Assembly (NCBI RefSeq): GCF_000384395.1
Contig: NZ_ARWE01000001.1
Span: forward strand, 620,001-684,000
Length of the DNA stretch: 64,000 nt
From: Geopsychrobacter electrodiphilus DSM 16401
Lineage (GTDB): Bacteria; Desulfobacterota; Desulfuromonadia; Desulfuromonadales; Geopsychrobacteraceae
Direction: 5' to 3'
The notes beneath the pieces are model-generated. The model was given only the letters and a program-made list of their open reading frames with translations. It had not been told where the DNA came from and searched no databases. The translations under genes and the position numbers were made by a program. The stretch's first letter is position 1; every line of letters begins with the position of its first letter. Of this stretch, positions 51,024 to 60,361 are shown piece by piece.

Positions 51024-52187
51024 ATGCAAAAAGCTGTCATTGTCGCCTGCGGGCGAACCCCCTCAGGTAGAGCTTACAAGGGCGCGCTGGCCAAAATTCG
51101 CCCCGACGATCTCGCCGCTGTTGCGATTCAGGGGGTCTTGGCCAGAACTGGCCAACTGGATCCCGCAGAGATTGAAGACGTTATCCTCGGTTGCGCGACT
51201 CCCGAGGCAGAGCAGGGAACTAATGTCGCGCGCATCGCTTTGCTGCGTGCCGGGTTGCCCGACACTGTCCCGGGGATGACGGTGAACCGCTTCTGCTCCT
51301 CGGGGCTGCAGACCATCGCCATCGCCGCGCAGTCGATCATGACTGGTATGGCGCAGGTTATTCTGGCCGGTGGCACTGAATCGATGTCAATGGTCCCCGT
51401 CGTGGGGCACAATCCACGCCCTAATCCGTCACTTATGCTGAGCCGTCCAGAGACCTATATGGCCATGGGGTTGACCGCCGAAAAGGTCGCCGCGCAGTTT
51501 GGCGTGACGCGTCTGGAACAGGATAATTTTGCTTTACAGAGTCACTTGAAAGCCCTGGCCGCCAGCGAAAACGGGCGATTCGACTCAGAGCTGATCGCGG
51601 TGCCCCTGCCGGCTGAAACGAACAGCCCCGCGCGGTTGTTCACCCGCGATGAAGGGCCCCGCGCCGGGACGACCCTTGAAGCTCTGTCCGGTCTGCAACC
51701 GGTGTTCAAGACGGGTGGCAGCGTTACGGCGGGCAACTGTTCACCGATGAGCGACGGCGCGGCCATGGCGTTGATCATGAGTGAGGGCAGGGCGCAGCAA
51801 CTGGGGCTTAGCCCCCTGGCACGTTTTGTTTCCTATGCAGTGACCGGCACTGATCCGGCCCTGATGGGGATCGGACCGGTGACGGCTGTGCCCAAGGCGC
51901 TGCGGCTCGCAGGCCTGGAAGCGGCGCAGATCGACCTCTGGGAGGTCAATGAGGCGTTCGCCTCCCAGGCCGTCTACGTGGCCCGGGCGCTGGGTATCCC
52001 GGCGGAGCGTTTGAATGTCAACGGCGGGGCTATTGCCCTGGGACATCCGATGGGGGCCACCGGGGCCAAACTAACCGCCACATTGCTTGCCGAAATGGTG
52101 CGTCGCGGGGCACGCTACGGGATCGTCACCATGTGCATCGGCGGCGGCATGGGCGCAGCGGCGGTTTTCGAAAACCTGCGTCGTTAA
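51024..52187 (+). CDS. Acetyl-CoA acetyltransferase (thiolase)
   Basis: A 387-residue thiolase that cleaves 3-oxoacyl-CoA with CoA to acetyl-CoA and a shorter acyl-CoA. The nucleophile Cys91 is in NRFCSSGLQ, the general base His341 in [16 protein letters not shown], and the second Cys371 in [17 protein letters not shown] is also present. It lies between the binding protein and the permease of one transporter, an unusual place, and upstream of a two-subunit CoA transferase that could make its substrate. Confidence 0.92.
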   Translation: MQKAVIVACGRTPSGRAYKGALAKIRPDDLAAVAIQGVLARTGQLDPAEIEDVILGCATPEAEQGTNVARIALLRAGLPDTVPGMTVNRFCSSGLQTIAIAAQSIMTGMAQVILAGGTESMSMVPVVGHNPRPNPSLMLSRPETYMAMGLTAEKVAAQFGVTRLEQDNFALQSHLKALAASENGRFDSELIAVPLPAETNSPARLFTRDEGPRAGTTLEALSGLQPVFKTGGSVTAGNCSPMSDGAAMALIMSEGRAQQLGLSPLARFVSYAVTGTDPALMGIGPVTAVPKALRLAGLEAAQIDLWEVNEAFASQAVYVARALGIPAERLNVNGGAIALGHPMGATGAKLTATLLAEMVRRGARYGIVTMCIGGGMGAAAVFENLRR

Positions 52188-52233
52188 CAACACACTACTC
52201 TCAAGCGGGTCCGTCCCGCGCCAAGGGGTTCTT

Positions 52234-52890
52234 ATGCTCGACTGGCAGATCATCATACATTATTTTCCATTCATGCTCGAAGGCGCCTGGCTGACCCTGC
52301 AGATCTCGGTGATCTCCGTCCTCCTCGGCCTGGTCTTCGGCCTGGCTGCGGCGCTCTGCAAACTGTCGCACAACAAGTTTCTGTCAGGGTTTGCGTCCTT
52401 CTACATCTGGCTGATCCGCTCCACCCCCCTGCTGGTGCAGCTGTTTATTATTTATTTCGGCTTACCCCAGCTGGGGATCGATCTCGGCCCGATGCTCTCA
52501 GGTATTCTGGGACTCTCTCTGAATGCCGGAGCCTACAATGCGGAAACTATCCGTGGTGGGATCATCTCGGTGCATGCGGGGCAACTCGAGGCGGCCCGCT
52601 CTCTGGGGATGAGTTTCGGCCTGGCGATGCGGCGTATCATCCTGCCGCAGGCGCTGCGGATCATCATTCCGCCCCTGGGGAATAACTTCATCATCCTCAT
52701 CAAGGACACCTCGCTGGTGTCAACCATCACCGTCATCGAACTCACCATGACCGCCCAACGCCTGATCGGCTCGACCTACAAGCCCTTCGAGATGTACCTG
52801 ATGGCGGCGGTGCTCTATGCTGTATTGACGTCCTCGGCGGCGCTGTTGTTGAAAACCTTTGAGAAGCGGTTTGCTTTGGAGCGTAGATAA
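52234..52890 (+). CDS. Polar amino acid ABC transporter permease
   Basis: A 218-residue inner-membrane permease of the HisMQ/GlnP type with about five transmembrane segments: FMLEGAWLTLQISVISVLLG, IWLIRSTPLLVQLFIIYFGLP, and the coupling loop GQLEAARSLGMSFGLAMRRIILPQALRIIIPP. The frame opens at 52087 inside the thiolase gene, but ATG 52234 (MLDWQIIIHYFPF) is the family-like start. Only one permease gene is present, so it presumably works as a homodimer. Its stop overlaps the ATPase start. Confidence 0.92.
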   Translation: MLDWQIIIHYFPFMLEGAWLTLQISVISVLLGLVFGLAAALCKLSHNKFLSGFASFYIWLIRSTPLLVQLFIIYFGLPQLGIDLGPMLSGILGLSLNAGAYNAETIRGGIISVHAGQLEAARSLGMSFGLAMRRIILPQALRIIIPPLGNNFIILIKDTSLVSTITVIELTMTAQRLIGSTYKPFEMYLMAAVLYAVLTSSAALLLKTFEKRFALERR

Positions 52891-53675
52891 TGGAGACCTT
52901 GGCAATGAAACTGGACGAACAGAGCTGTATGGTGGAGATCAGGGATCTACATAAATATTTTGGCCCGCTGGAAGTGCTGAAAGGGGTCGATATCGAGGTG
53001 AAGAACGGCGAGGTGCTGGTCATCATCGGCCCGAGCGGCTCCGGCAAGAGCACCCTGTTGCGCTGCGTCAACAATCTCGAAGAGCCGACCTCCGGCGAGA
53101 TCTATGTCGACAACATCCTGGTTAATGATCGAGGCTTGAAGCACAAGGCCTTCCAGGCGCACCTTAACCGGACTCGCTGCAAGATGGGGATGGTCTTTCA
53201 GCAGTTCAACCTTTTCCCGCACATGACGGTGCTCGAGAATGTGATCGAGGCCCCGATCCATGTGCTGAATAAAGATCGGGCGGCTGCTATCGTCAAGGCC
53301 GAGGAGTTGTTGGAGATGGTCGGCCTGGCCAGCAAACGCGATAACTATCCGGCCACTCTCTCCGGCGGTCAGCAGCAGCGGGTCGCCATCGCCCGGGCCC
53401 TGGCCATGGAGCCCAGCGTAATGCTGTTTGACGAAGTGACCTCGTCCCTCGACCCGGAGCTGGTCGGAGAGGTCCTGCGCGTCATGGAGCAGCTGGCGCG
53501 CGACGGTATGACGATGCTGGTAGTCACCCACGAGATGGGCTTTGCCGAGAAGGTCGCCGACCGGGTGGTCTTCATGGCCGACGGCTACGTGGTCGAAGAC
53601 GCTCCGCCGCACGAGATGTTTACCAACCCGCAGCACGAGCGGACCCGGCAGTTTCTGGCCGAGGTGCTTAAATGA
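52890..53675 (+). CDS. Polar amino acid ABC transporter ATPase
   Basis: A 261-residue GlnQ/HisP-type ATPase. Walker A is GPSGSGKST, the Q-loop VFQQFNLFPHMTVLEN, signature LSGGQQQRVAIARAL and Walker B VMLFDEVTSSLDPE, with the switch His in VVTHEMGFA. The Val after LFDE replaces the usual Pro, which is tolerated in this group. It starts in TAATG overlapping the permease stop; ATG 52905 is an alternative with GGAGA upstream. Its stop overlaps the next start by 4 bases. Confidence 0.94.
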   Translation: METLAMKLDEQSCMVEIRDLHKYFGPLEVLKGVDIEVKNGEVLVIIGPSGSGKSTLLRCVNNLEEPTSGEIYVDNILVNDRGLKHKAFQAHLNRTRCKMGMVFQQFNLFPHMTVLENVIEAPIHVLNKDRAAAIVKAEELLEMVGLASKRDNYPATLSGGQQQRVAIARALAMEPSVMLFDEVTSSLDPELVGEVLRVMEQLARDGMTMLVVTHEMGFAEKVADRVVFMADGYVVEDAPPHEMFTNPQHERTRQFLAEVLK

Positions 53676-54376
53676 TCAGCAAGCTCTGTGACCTCACCAC
53701 CGCCCTGGCCCATGTGCGCAGTGGCCAGACCCTCATGGTCGGCGGCTTCGGCGCACCCGGTACGCCGTTCACGCTGATCGATGCCCTTATGGCGCAGGGC
53801 GCCAACGAGCTGGTGCTGATCAAGAATGAAGCCAACGAAGGGGGGATGGGGATCTCGCTGCTTATCGAAGCGCAGCGGGTCAGGCGCATCATCATCTCCC
53901 ACCTTGGCCTGAATTCGGTGGTCATCGGCATGAAGAACAGGCAGGAGGTGGAGGTCGAATTCTACCCCCAGGGGATTCTGGCCGAGAAGATTCGCGCCGG
54001 AGGAGCGGGGTTGATTGCGATCCTGACCGACATCGGTATCAATACCATCCTGCGTGAAAACAAGCAGGTCGTCATGGTCGCCGGCCGCGAAGCGCTGCTC
54101 GAACCGGCCTTGCGGGCCGATGTTGCCCTTCTGCACGCCGCCGTGGCGGATCGAGCGGGGAACCTGGTGTATGAAAAGAGCGCGCGCAACTTCAGTCCGC
54201 TGATGGCGATGGCCGCCGATCGGGTCATTGTCGAGGCGGAACGGATTGTCGAGATCGGCGAGATTCCAGCGGATCAGATCCACACGCCAGCGGCCTTCGT
54301 CGATCATGTCGTTGAACTGGGTACACTCACCTCAGCTTACGGGGTACTGGAACACCATGTCCATCATGAATTATAA
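53672..54376 (+). CDS. 3-oxoacid CoA-transferase subunit A
   Basis: A 234-residue alpha subunit of family I CoA transferases (AtoD/ScoA type): LTTALAHVRSGQTLMVGGFGAPGTPFTLIDAL, HLGLNSVVIG, EVEFYPQGILAEKIRAGGAGL and a C-terminal VEAERIVEIGEI. It moves CoA between an acyl-CoA donor and an oxoacid acceptor together with the B subunit. It starts in ATGA at the ATPase stop and overlaps the B subunit by 20 bases, so the transporter and enzyme genes are translationally linked. Confidence 0.9.
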   Translation: MISKLCDLTTALAHVRSGQTLMVGGFGAPGTPFTLIDALMAQGANELVLIKNEANEGGMGISLLIEAQRVRRIIISHLGLNSVVIGMKNRQEVEVEFYPQGILAEKIRAGGAGLIAILTDIGINTILRENKQVVMVAGREALLEPALRADVALLHAAVADRAGNLVYEKSARNFSPLMAMAADRVIVEAERIVEIGEIPADQIHTPAAFVDHVVELGTLTSAYGVLEHHVHHEL

Positions 54377-55016
54377 AGAGAAAATTGCGCGTCGCGCCGC
54401 CCGCGAGATCGGTCGTGGCAACCTGATCAATCTCGGGATCGGCATCCCGACCCTGATCAGCAGCTTTCTGTCTGCTGATGACGGAGTCTGTATTCACTCG
54501 GAGAATGGTATTCTTGGTATGGGGCAAGCGGTGACCTTGGCCCAGGCCGATCGTAACCTGATTGATGCCGGCGGGGTGTATGTCGCGGTTGAGCCCGGCG
54601 CGGCCTATTTCGATAGTGCCGTCTCTTTTGCTCTGGTGCGCAGCGGCCGGCTTGATATCACTTTTCTGGGGGCGTTGGAAGTCTCGGAGCAGGGCGATCT
54701 GGCCAACTGGATCATCCCCGGCAAACTGACCCCCGGGATCGGCGGTGCCATGGAGTTGGCGCAGAAGGCCAAACGGGTCATCGTCACCATGACTCACACC
54801 GACCGCAACAGCACGCCCAAGATCGTGCAGAACTGTTCGCTGCCGTTGACCGCGCCGGCCTGTGTCAGCCTCATCATCACCGAACTCGCGGTTATCGCGG
54901 TCGAGTCCGGGTGGCTGGTGCTGCGCGAACTGGCCGAGGGGGTCTCCGCTGCCGAGGTGGTCGCGAAGACCGCAGCCCCGCTGCAGGTCCCAGATACTGA
55001 TTTGCCCCGCTTCTAG
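54357..55016 (+). CDS. 3-oxoacid CoA-transferase subunit B
   Basis: A beta subunit of 219 residues (AtoA/ScoB type). The catalytic glutamate is in the SENG motif (CIHSENGILGMG, about residue 44-53). GNLINLGIGIPTLIS and GGAMELAQKAKRVIVTMTHT are also typical. ATG 54357 lies inside the 3' end of subunit A, with GGA upstream; ATG 54366 is an alternative. The acceptor may be acetoacetate or another 3-oxoacid; the sequence does not fix this. Confidence 0.92.
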   Translation: MSIMNYKEKIARRAAREIGRGNLINLGIGIPTLISSFLSADDGVCIHSENGILGMGQAVTLAQADRNLIDAGGVYVAVEPGAAYFDSAVSFALVRSGRLDITFLGALEVSEQGDLANWIIPGKLTPGIGGAMELAQKAKRVIVTMTHTDRNSTPKIVQNCSLPLTAPACVSLIITELAVIAVESGWLVLRELAEGVSAAEVVAKTAAPLQVPDTDLPRF

Positions 55017-55031
55017 ACGAAAGGTTCCCCC

Positions 55032-56318
55032 ATGCCCATGACCGCGCAAGAACAACGGATTGTCAGTGTCGCCGAAGAGTTGAGCGAGCAGATGCTCGAT
55101 TTTGCCTGCCGGCTGCTCGCCCAGCCGAGCACGCTCGGCAATGAAATCGGCGCGCTTGAAGTCGTTGAGCAGGAATTCCGCCAACTTGGTCTGAGCCCCG
55201 AACGGGTCGCCATCGACAGTCCGGCAGCGGTCAATCACCCCGGGCATGCTTCCACCCCCTGGGAAGCTGCGGGGCGCTATAACCTGGTGGCAACGCGTCA
55301 ACCGGTCTCTACCGCGACGGGAGTGGTCGGCCGCAGCGCCCTGTTCAACGGCCATCTCGACGTGGTCAGCCCCGAACCGCTCGCCCTCTGGAATCGCGAC
55401 CCATTTTCACCGCTGGTGCAGGACGGCTGGCTCTATGGGCGCGGCGCCGGCGATATGAAGGGCGGTGTCGCCGCCATGACCTACGCCGTGCAGGCTATCA
55501 ACGCTGCCGGGTTCGCCTTGTGCGGCCCGGTGACCCTGGAAACTGTGATTGAGGAAGAATGTTCGGGCAACGGTGCGCTGGCCTGTCGCGCCGCCGGCCA
55601 TGACGCTGACGCGGTCTTGATCCCGGAACCTTTCGGTCCGACCATCCTCACCGCGCAACTGGGGGTGCTCTGGTTCAAGGTCGAGGTTGCCGGCGCGCCC
55701 AGTCATGTGCTGAACACCAGCGCCGGCGCCAATGCGATTGAAAAATGCTGGCCGCTGATCACCGCGCTCCGTGGATTGGAAAAGGAATTAAACGAACAGG
55801 ATGTGCCCTCTGCCTATCGGGGTATCGCTCACCCGATCAACCTGAATATCGGCATGGTACGCGGCGGCGATTGGCCCTCTACAGTGCCCGCTGCCGCAGA
55901 ATTTCATGCGCGGCTCGCTTTCTTCCCCGGCGTCGAGTATGAATCTGTCTGCAGGCGCATCGCTGCTGTCATCGAAGCCGCCGCAAAAAGTGACGCCTGG
56001 CTCGCGGCCAACCCGCCGAGCGTCTCCTTTTATGGTTTCCGCTCGCAGGGGCACGCGCTGAGTCGCGATCTGCCCGCCCTGCAGACTCTGAACGGTTGCC
56101 ATCACAGCCTGCAAGGCAGCGAGGCTGCCAGCTATATCGCCTGCTGTACCACCGATCTGCGCGCCTTCGTTCATTACGGGCAGGGGCAGGCGACCTGTTA
56201 CGGGCCGGTCGCCGAAGCAATCCATGCCGCTAATGAGCGGGTGCTGGTCTCTAGCCTGGTCGATACCACCAAGACCTATGCGTTGTTTCTGGCGCGCTGG
56301 TGCGGGCTGAGCGAATGA
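55032..56318 (+). CDS. M20-family deacylase/peptidase (ArgE/DapE type)
   Basis: A 428-residue zinc-dependent amidohydrolase of family M20. The metal ligands and base are in order: His108 in FNGHLDVVSPEP, Asp in GRGAGDMKGG, Glu-Glu in TVIEEECSGNG, Glu in IPEPFGP and a late His in EAIHAANERV. Members remove acyl groups from N-acyl amino acids or cut dipeptides. AAAGG is present before the ATG, 15 bases after CoA transferase B. In this cluster it may release the free amino acid that the aminotransferase uses. It ends the plus-strand run, facing the next operon. Confidence 0.88.
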   Translation: MPMTAQEQRIVSVAEELSEQMLDFACRLLAQPSTLGNEIGALEVVEQEFRQLGLSPERVAIDSPAAVNHPGHASTPWEAAGRYNLVATRQPVSTATGVVGRSALFNGHLDVVSPEPLALWNRDPFSPLVQDGWLYGRGAGDMKGGVAAMTYAVQAINAAGFALCGPVTLETVIEEECSGNGALACRAAGHDADAVLIPEPFGPTILTAQLGVLWFKVEVAGAPSHVLNTSAGANAIEKCWPLITALRGLEKELNEQDVPSAYRGIAHPINLNIGMVRGGDWPSTVPAAAEFHARLAFFPGVEYESVCRRIAAVIEAAAKSDAWLAANPPSVSFYGFRSQGHALSRDLPALQTLNGCHHSLQGSEAASYIACCTTDLRAFVHYGQGQATCYGPVAEAIHAANERVLVSSLVDTTKTYALFLARWCGLSE

Positions 56319-56364
56319 TGTGCGTCCAAACGGCGCGCGAAAACCGGTTCCTGGATATCACGGG

Positions 56365-57993
56365 CTAAAACTGACGGAAGACGATGCGTCCGTCAAACAG
56401 TGTCATGTCGATATGTACCCCGAGCAACCGAGCGGGAGGGGCAGCTAAAATGTCCTCACTGAGGACAGCGATGTCCGCCTTTTTCCCCACCGCCAGCACC
56501 CCTAACTCAGTGGCATTATGGACTGCGGCCGGTGTGGCGGTGTAGGCCTGCAACGCCTCGGCCACTGTTATGCGGTTCTCCGGGTGCCAGCCTCCTTCGG
56601 GCTTGCCATCGGCGCGTTGCCGGGTCACTGCAGCATGTATCCCCAGCAGCGGATTGGGATCGCACACCGGGCAGTCGGAACTGAACATCAGCGGCGCGCC
56701 CGCATCCAACAGGGAACGGATCGCATAGGCCCAGCGCCCCTTTTCGGCCATCGTCTTGTCGATGAGTTTGATATCCAAGGGCAGATTGGCCGGTGTCATG
56801 TTGAGGGCAAGATTCAACTTGCGCAGCCGGGCAACGTCCTCCGGTCTGATGACCTGCACATGTTCAATGCGGTGAGCAATGGCCGGCGCTGGCGCGCCGG
56901 ATCTGGCCCGTGCTGCTTCGAGTGCGGCAAAGATTTCGATCACTTCGCGGTTGGCCCGATCGCCGATCGCATGGACCATCACCGATAACCCGGCTGCGTC
57001 CGCCTTGCTGATATCCCTGGCCAGCGCCGCCATATCCATTAACGGCATGCCGTGTTCTGCGTCCAGATAGGGATCGATCATCCAGGCGGTCCGGGCGCCC
57101 ATCCCGCCATCGGCGAAATATTTGACATGGCCGACCCGCAGGTGATCGTTCCCGAAACCAGTGCGTAGACCGAGAGCTATGGCCTCGTCCAAGCGATGAC
57201 CCGGCAAGCTGACCCATGAGCGCAGCCCAAGACGACCCTGGTGGTCCAGTTCCTGAAAGACCCGGAACGCGTCGGCACCATCCTCATCCGCCATTAAGCG
57301 AATATCGTGAATGCCGGTGATGCCCAGACGGTGAAGGGCTTTGATCGCATCCTCGAAAGCTTCCATAACCTGATCTGCCGCTGGCGGTGCGACCGCCTGA
57401 CGCGCCAGATTGATCGCCAGTTCCCGCAGGATTCCGGTGGGCTCGCCTCTGGCGTCGCGCTCGATTCTGCCGTCAGGCGGATCCGGCGTGCCCGCGTCGA
57501 TTCCGGCCAGGGTCAAGGCGGCCGAGTTGGCCACTGCCAGATGCAGGTCGCAGCGCCATAGCAACACCGGGTGATCCGGCACCGCACGGTCCAGGATCTC
57601 CCGGGACGGCATCCGCGATTCAGGCCAATCGGCTTCGTTCCAACCCTGGCCCATGATCCACTGCCCCGGCGGTTGCGCCTCGGCGGCTGCCTGGACCCGG
57701 GTGACCATCTCTTCAATACAGCTGACGTCGTCCAGCTTTACGCCCTTCCGCTTGAGAGCCCATTCGTAAAGATGAAAATGTGTATCGATGAAACCCGGTA
57801 TCGCCAGCCGGCCGTCGAGATCGATTTTTTCGGTATTCGGGCCGGCGAGTTCAAGTATCTCAACACTGCTGCCGACGGCAAGAATGCATCCCTGACCCAC
57901 GGCCAGGGCCTCCGCGCACGGTTGTCCCGCTATCAGGGTCGCGACCTTGCCGTTGAAGAGGATGATTTCGGGAAAGGTTTCAGCGCTTATCAC
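56365..57993 (-). CDS. YtcJ-like amidohydrolase (amidohydrolase family 3)
   Basis: A 542-residue metal-dependent hydrolase. The N-terminal metal motif is [14 protein letters not shown]; further ligands lie in [43 protein letters not shown] and [17 protein letters not shown]. It closely follows the YtcJ/AepA-like exoenzyme group, whose substrates are mostly unknown amides or cyclic imides. Its start overlaps the proline-racemase-family stop by 4 bases, so the two probably act in one pathway. Confidence 0.87.
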   Translation of the reverse strand: MISAETFPEIILFNGKVATLIAGQPCAEALAVGQGCILAVGSSVEILELAGPNTEKIDLDGRLAIPGFIDTHFHLYEWALKRKGVKLDDVSCIEEMVTRVQAAAEAQPPGQWIMGQGWNEADWPESRMPSREILDRAVPDHPVLLWRCDLHLAVANSAALTLAGIDAGTPDPPDGRIERDARGEPTGILRELAINLARQAVAPPAADQVMEAFEDAIKALHRLGITGIHDIRLMADEDGADAFRVFQELDHQGRLGLRSWVSLPGHRLDEAIALGLRTGFGNDHLRVGHVKYFADGGMGARTAWMIDPYLDAEHGMPLMDMAALARDISKADAAGLSVMVHAIGDRANREVIEIFAALEAARARSGAPAPAIAHRIEHVQVIRPEDVARLRKLNLALNMTPANLPLDIKLIDKTMAEKGRWAYAIRSLLDAGAPLMFSSDCPVCDPNPLLGIHAAVTRQRADGKPEGGWHPENRITVAEALQAYTATPAAVHNATELGVLAVGKKADIAVLSEDILAAPPARLLGVHIDMTLFDGRIVFRQF

Positions 57994-59027
57994 AATAAAA
58001 ATCCTTTGGGGAAGGGATCATGGGCATCAACCACGAATTGATGGTACCCGGTGATCTGGGCGTTGCCGCGGAATTGACCGACAATCCCGTCGAATTTGCC
58101 GATTCTGGTGGTTCTGACGATCTGCCCTTCGAAGACCGTCCCCAGCGGGCTGGCATTATAATAGCTCTGGCCGGGTGTGAGCTTTCCCCGGTGGTGGAGC
58201 AGGGTCAGCTTGGCCGTGGTGCCGGTGCCACAGGGGGAACGATCCATATGGGATTCACCGTAGATCACGCAGCCCTTGCCGGTGCCAGCCTGCTTGTCTT
58301 CAGCATAAAATTCGGTCACATCAACCGTGCTCACCTCCGGCCGCTCCGGGTGTGAGACCTTGAAGGCCCGATTGGCCGCTTCAATGATGGCCATCCCCAG
58401 AGGGATCAGGCGGGCGCTGTTCTCCGCGTTCAGCTCGATGCCGATGGCCTGCGCCGAGACCATCGCAAAAAAACCGCCGACACAGACCAGATCGACAGGC
58501 ACCTTGCCGAAGTCAGGAATCTCAAGCTCCTGATTGCTGGCGAAGACGAAGGAGGGGACCATGTCGATGGCGACGGATTCTACCCGACCATCACGCATCC
58601 GGGCATGGGCGTCCAGCGGTCCGGACGGGGTGTCGACAGTGATGACGCTGTCCCCCTCAGCGGCGGTCAGGACACCGGTTTCAATTAATGTGGCCACTGC
58701 GCCGATGGTCGCGTGGCCGCACAGATAAGGGTAGCGCCGGGCGTCCATGTAAAAAAGTCCGAAACTGCCGTTCTCGCTGACCGGTTCAGTTACCACTGCC
58801 GCCATAATGGCCCGATGTCCCCTGGGTTCATGGGTCAGCAACCGACGAATATGGTCAAAACGAATTTCAAAATAGTCCCGTTTTTCCTTCATGCTGCTAC
58901 CCGGCAGGGGGCCGACCCCGCCGACCAGCAGCCGGGTGACTTCCCCCTGGGTATGCGAATCGATGGTGACAATCCTGTCTGGATAGCGAGCCAGAAACTT
59001 GCTTTCAACCCGCTCTAGTCCGAGCAT
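57990..59027 (-). CDS. Proline racemase / 4-hydroxyproline epimerase family protein
   Basis: A 345-residue cofactor-independent epimerase-type protein. Both catalytic cysteines are present: Cys103 in YLCGHATIGA and Cys266 in DRSPCGTGTTAKL. This argues for racemase or epimerase activity and against the trans-3-hydroxyproline dehydratases, which lack one of them. HTQGEVTRLLVGG and KEKRDYF near the N-terminus are typical. Substrate could be proline, 4-hydroxyproline or a related imino acid. GGAGAAA precedes the ATG. It is cotranscribed with the amidohydrolase and lies after a terminator from the transporter genes. Confidence 0.87.
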   Translation of the reverse strand: MLGLERVESKFLARYPDRIVTIDSHTQGEVTRLLVGGVGPLPGSSMKEKRDYFEIRFDHIRRLLTHEPRGHRAIMAAVVTEPVSENGSFGLFYMDARRYPYLCGHATIGAVATLIETGVLTAAEGDSVITVDTPSGPLDAHARMRDGRVESVAIDMVPSFVFASNQELEIPDFGKVPVDLVCVGGFFAMVSAQAIGIELNAENSARLIPLGMAIIEAANRAFKVSHPERPEVSTVDVTEFYAEDKQAGTGKGCVIYGESHMDRSPCGTGTTAKLTLLHHRGKLTPGQSYYNASPLGTVFEGQIVRTTRIGKFDGIVGQFRGNAQITGYHQFVVDAHDPFPKGFLL

Positions 59028-59067
59028 ATTTTTTCTCCTTTATTTGCCCTGGTAACTTGTAGCTCCG

Positions 59068-59108
59068 AAAAAAAAGACCTGAAAGCAGATATTGCTCTTT
59101 CAGGTCTT
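59068..59108 (-). terminator. Intrinsic terminator after potA
   Basis: Read on the minus strand, AAGACCTGAAAG and CTTTCAGGTCTT pair perfectly over 12 bases and are followed by eight T residues. It would end or reduce the transporter transcript before the racemase and amidohydrolase genes. Confidence 0.85.
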
Positions 59109-59144
59109 AAATTGGAATAGCTTCCTGCCGAAGCGGTCGTCGCT

Positions 59145-60245
59145 TCATTCCGCGGAGATGAGGTGGCAGTGGTGTGGCGAAACTTGCAAGCTGACGACAT
59201 CTCCGATGTTGTGGACCTGTTTCTTCATCATACAGATAACATGAATTTCTCGTTCGGCACTCAGTTCGATGAAGTAGCTCATTTCTCCGCCCATGTAACT
59301 GCGGTCTGTGATGCGCCCCTTGAAACAGTTCACCTTTGTCTCCGGTTTAGATTCGTTCTGGGGGAAAACATCGAGCCGCTGCGCACGGATAATCATCTCC
59401 ACCGCGTCGCCCATGGAATAGCCCCCTTTGTTCTCAGCCAGAAGCACATCACCGGTTTCTATCCTGACGCTGACATTGTCGTCAGCGACAGCCACGACCT
59501 CACCGCGGATAAAATTGGAGTGTCCGAGAAAATCGGCGACAAAGTGGTTGGCGGGCTCATTGTACACTCCTTCAGGGTCGCCCTCCTGTTGTTTGCGCCC
59601 TTTGTTCAGGACCAGAATCTTGTCCGACATGCTCAGTGCTTCCCGCTGGTCATGAGTGACAAAAATTGTGGTAATGCCGAGTATCTGCTGGAGGTTGCTC
59701 ACCTCGCGCCGCATCTCTTCGCGCAAATTCTCATCCAGGGCCGAAAGCGGTTCGTCCATCAGCAGCACGTCCGGTTCGATCACGATCGCCCTGGCCATGG
59801 CGATCCGTTGTTGCTGGCCACCGGACAACTGGCTCGGCATGCGTTTCTCCACGTCGGGCAGACGCACCATCGCCAGGGCCCGCATCACCTTCTCACGGAT
59901 CTCATCCTTTGCCACATCCCGATACTTCAGGCCGAAGGCCACATTGTCATAAATGGTTTTATGCGGGAACAGGGCGTAATTCTGAAAGATCATGCCCAGA
60001 TTCCGCTTGTGGGTTGGCGTGTCGTTAATCCGTTTGCCCCGAATCAGAATATCCCCCGCGCTGGGGTGTTCCAGGCCCGCCACCATGCGCAGCAAGGTGG
60101 TTTTTCCGCATCCGGAAGGGCCCAGCAAGGTCACCAGACTGCCCTCTTCGATGTCAAAATCCAATTGCTCAACGGCGGTGACCTTGCCGAAGCGTTTTGA
60201 AATACCTTTAAACTGGACGATGGGCTGCTTCTTGCGGGTTGTCAA
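59145..60245 (-). CDS. potA: Spermidine/putrescine-type ABC transporter ATPase
   Basis: A 366-residue ATPase with Walker A GPSGCGKTT, Q-loop FQNYALFPHKTIYDN, signature LSGGQQQRIAMARAI, Walker B VLLMDEPLSALDE, switch VTHDQREAL and a C-terminal TOBE regulatory domain (HSNFIRGEVVAV, DRSYMGGEMSYFIEL). This is the PotA/FbpC-like architecture. It follows potD with a gap of about 115 bases and completes a four-gene transporter. The gene symbol names the family; the substrate may instead be an amino acid derivative. Confidence 0.88.
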   Translation of the reverse strand: MTTRKKQPIVQFKGISKRFGKVTAVEQLDFDIEEGSLVTLLGPSGCGKTTLLRMVAGLEHPSAGDILIRGKRINDTPTHKRNLGMIFQNYALFPHKTIYDNVAFGLKYRDVAKDEIREKVMRALAMVRLPDVEKRMPSQLSGGQQQRIAMARAIVIEPDVLLMDEPLSALDENLREEMRREVSNLQQILGITTIFVTHDQREALSMSDKILVLNKGRKQQEGDPEGVYNEPANHFVADFLGHSNFIRGEVVAVADDNVSVRIETGDVLLAENKGGYSMGDAVEMIIRAQRLDVFPQNESKPETKVNCFKGRITDRSYMGGEMSYFIELSAEREIHVICMMKKQVHNIGDVVSLQVSPHHCHLISAE

Positions 60246-60361
60246 TTTACCCTGCCTTCCTGTACTGATATGACGATGGTCGGGGTCGGTCAGCTCCCGA
60301 AAAAAGAGATGCCGACACCGGCGGTTACATGATCGATAATAACATCATGGCAGTGAAGGTT

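Noticed and set aside
57990-59027. trans-3-hydroxyproline dehydratase
   Set aside because: Both catalytic cysteines (103 and 266) are present, which fits racemase/epimerase activity instead.
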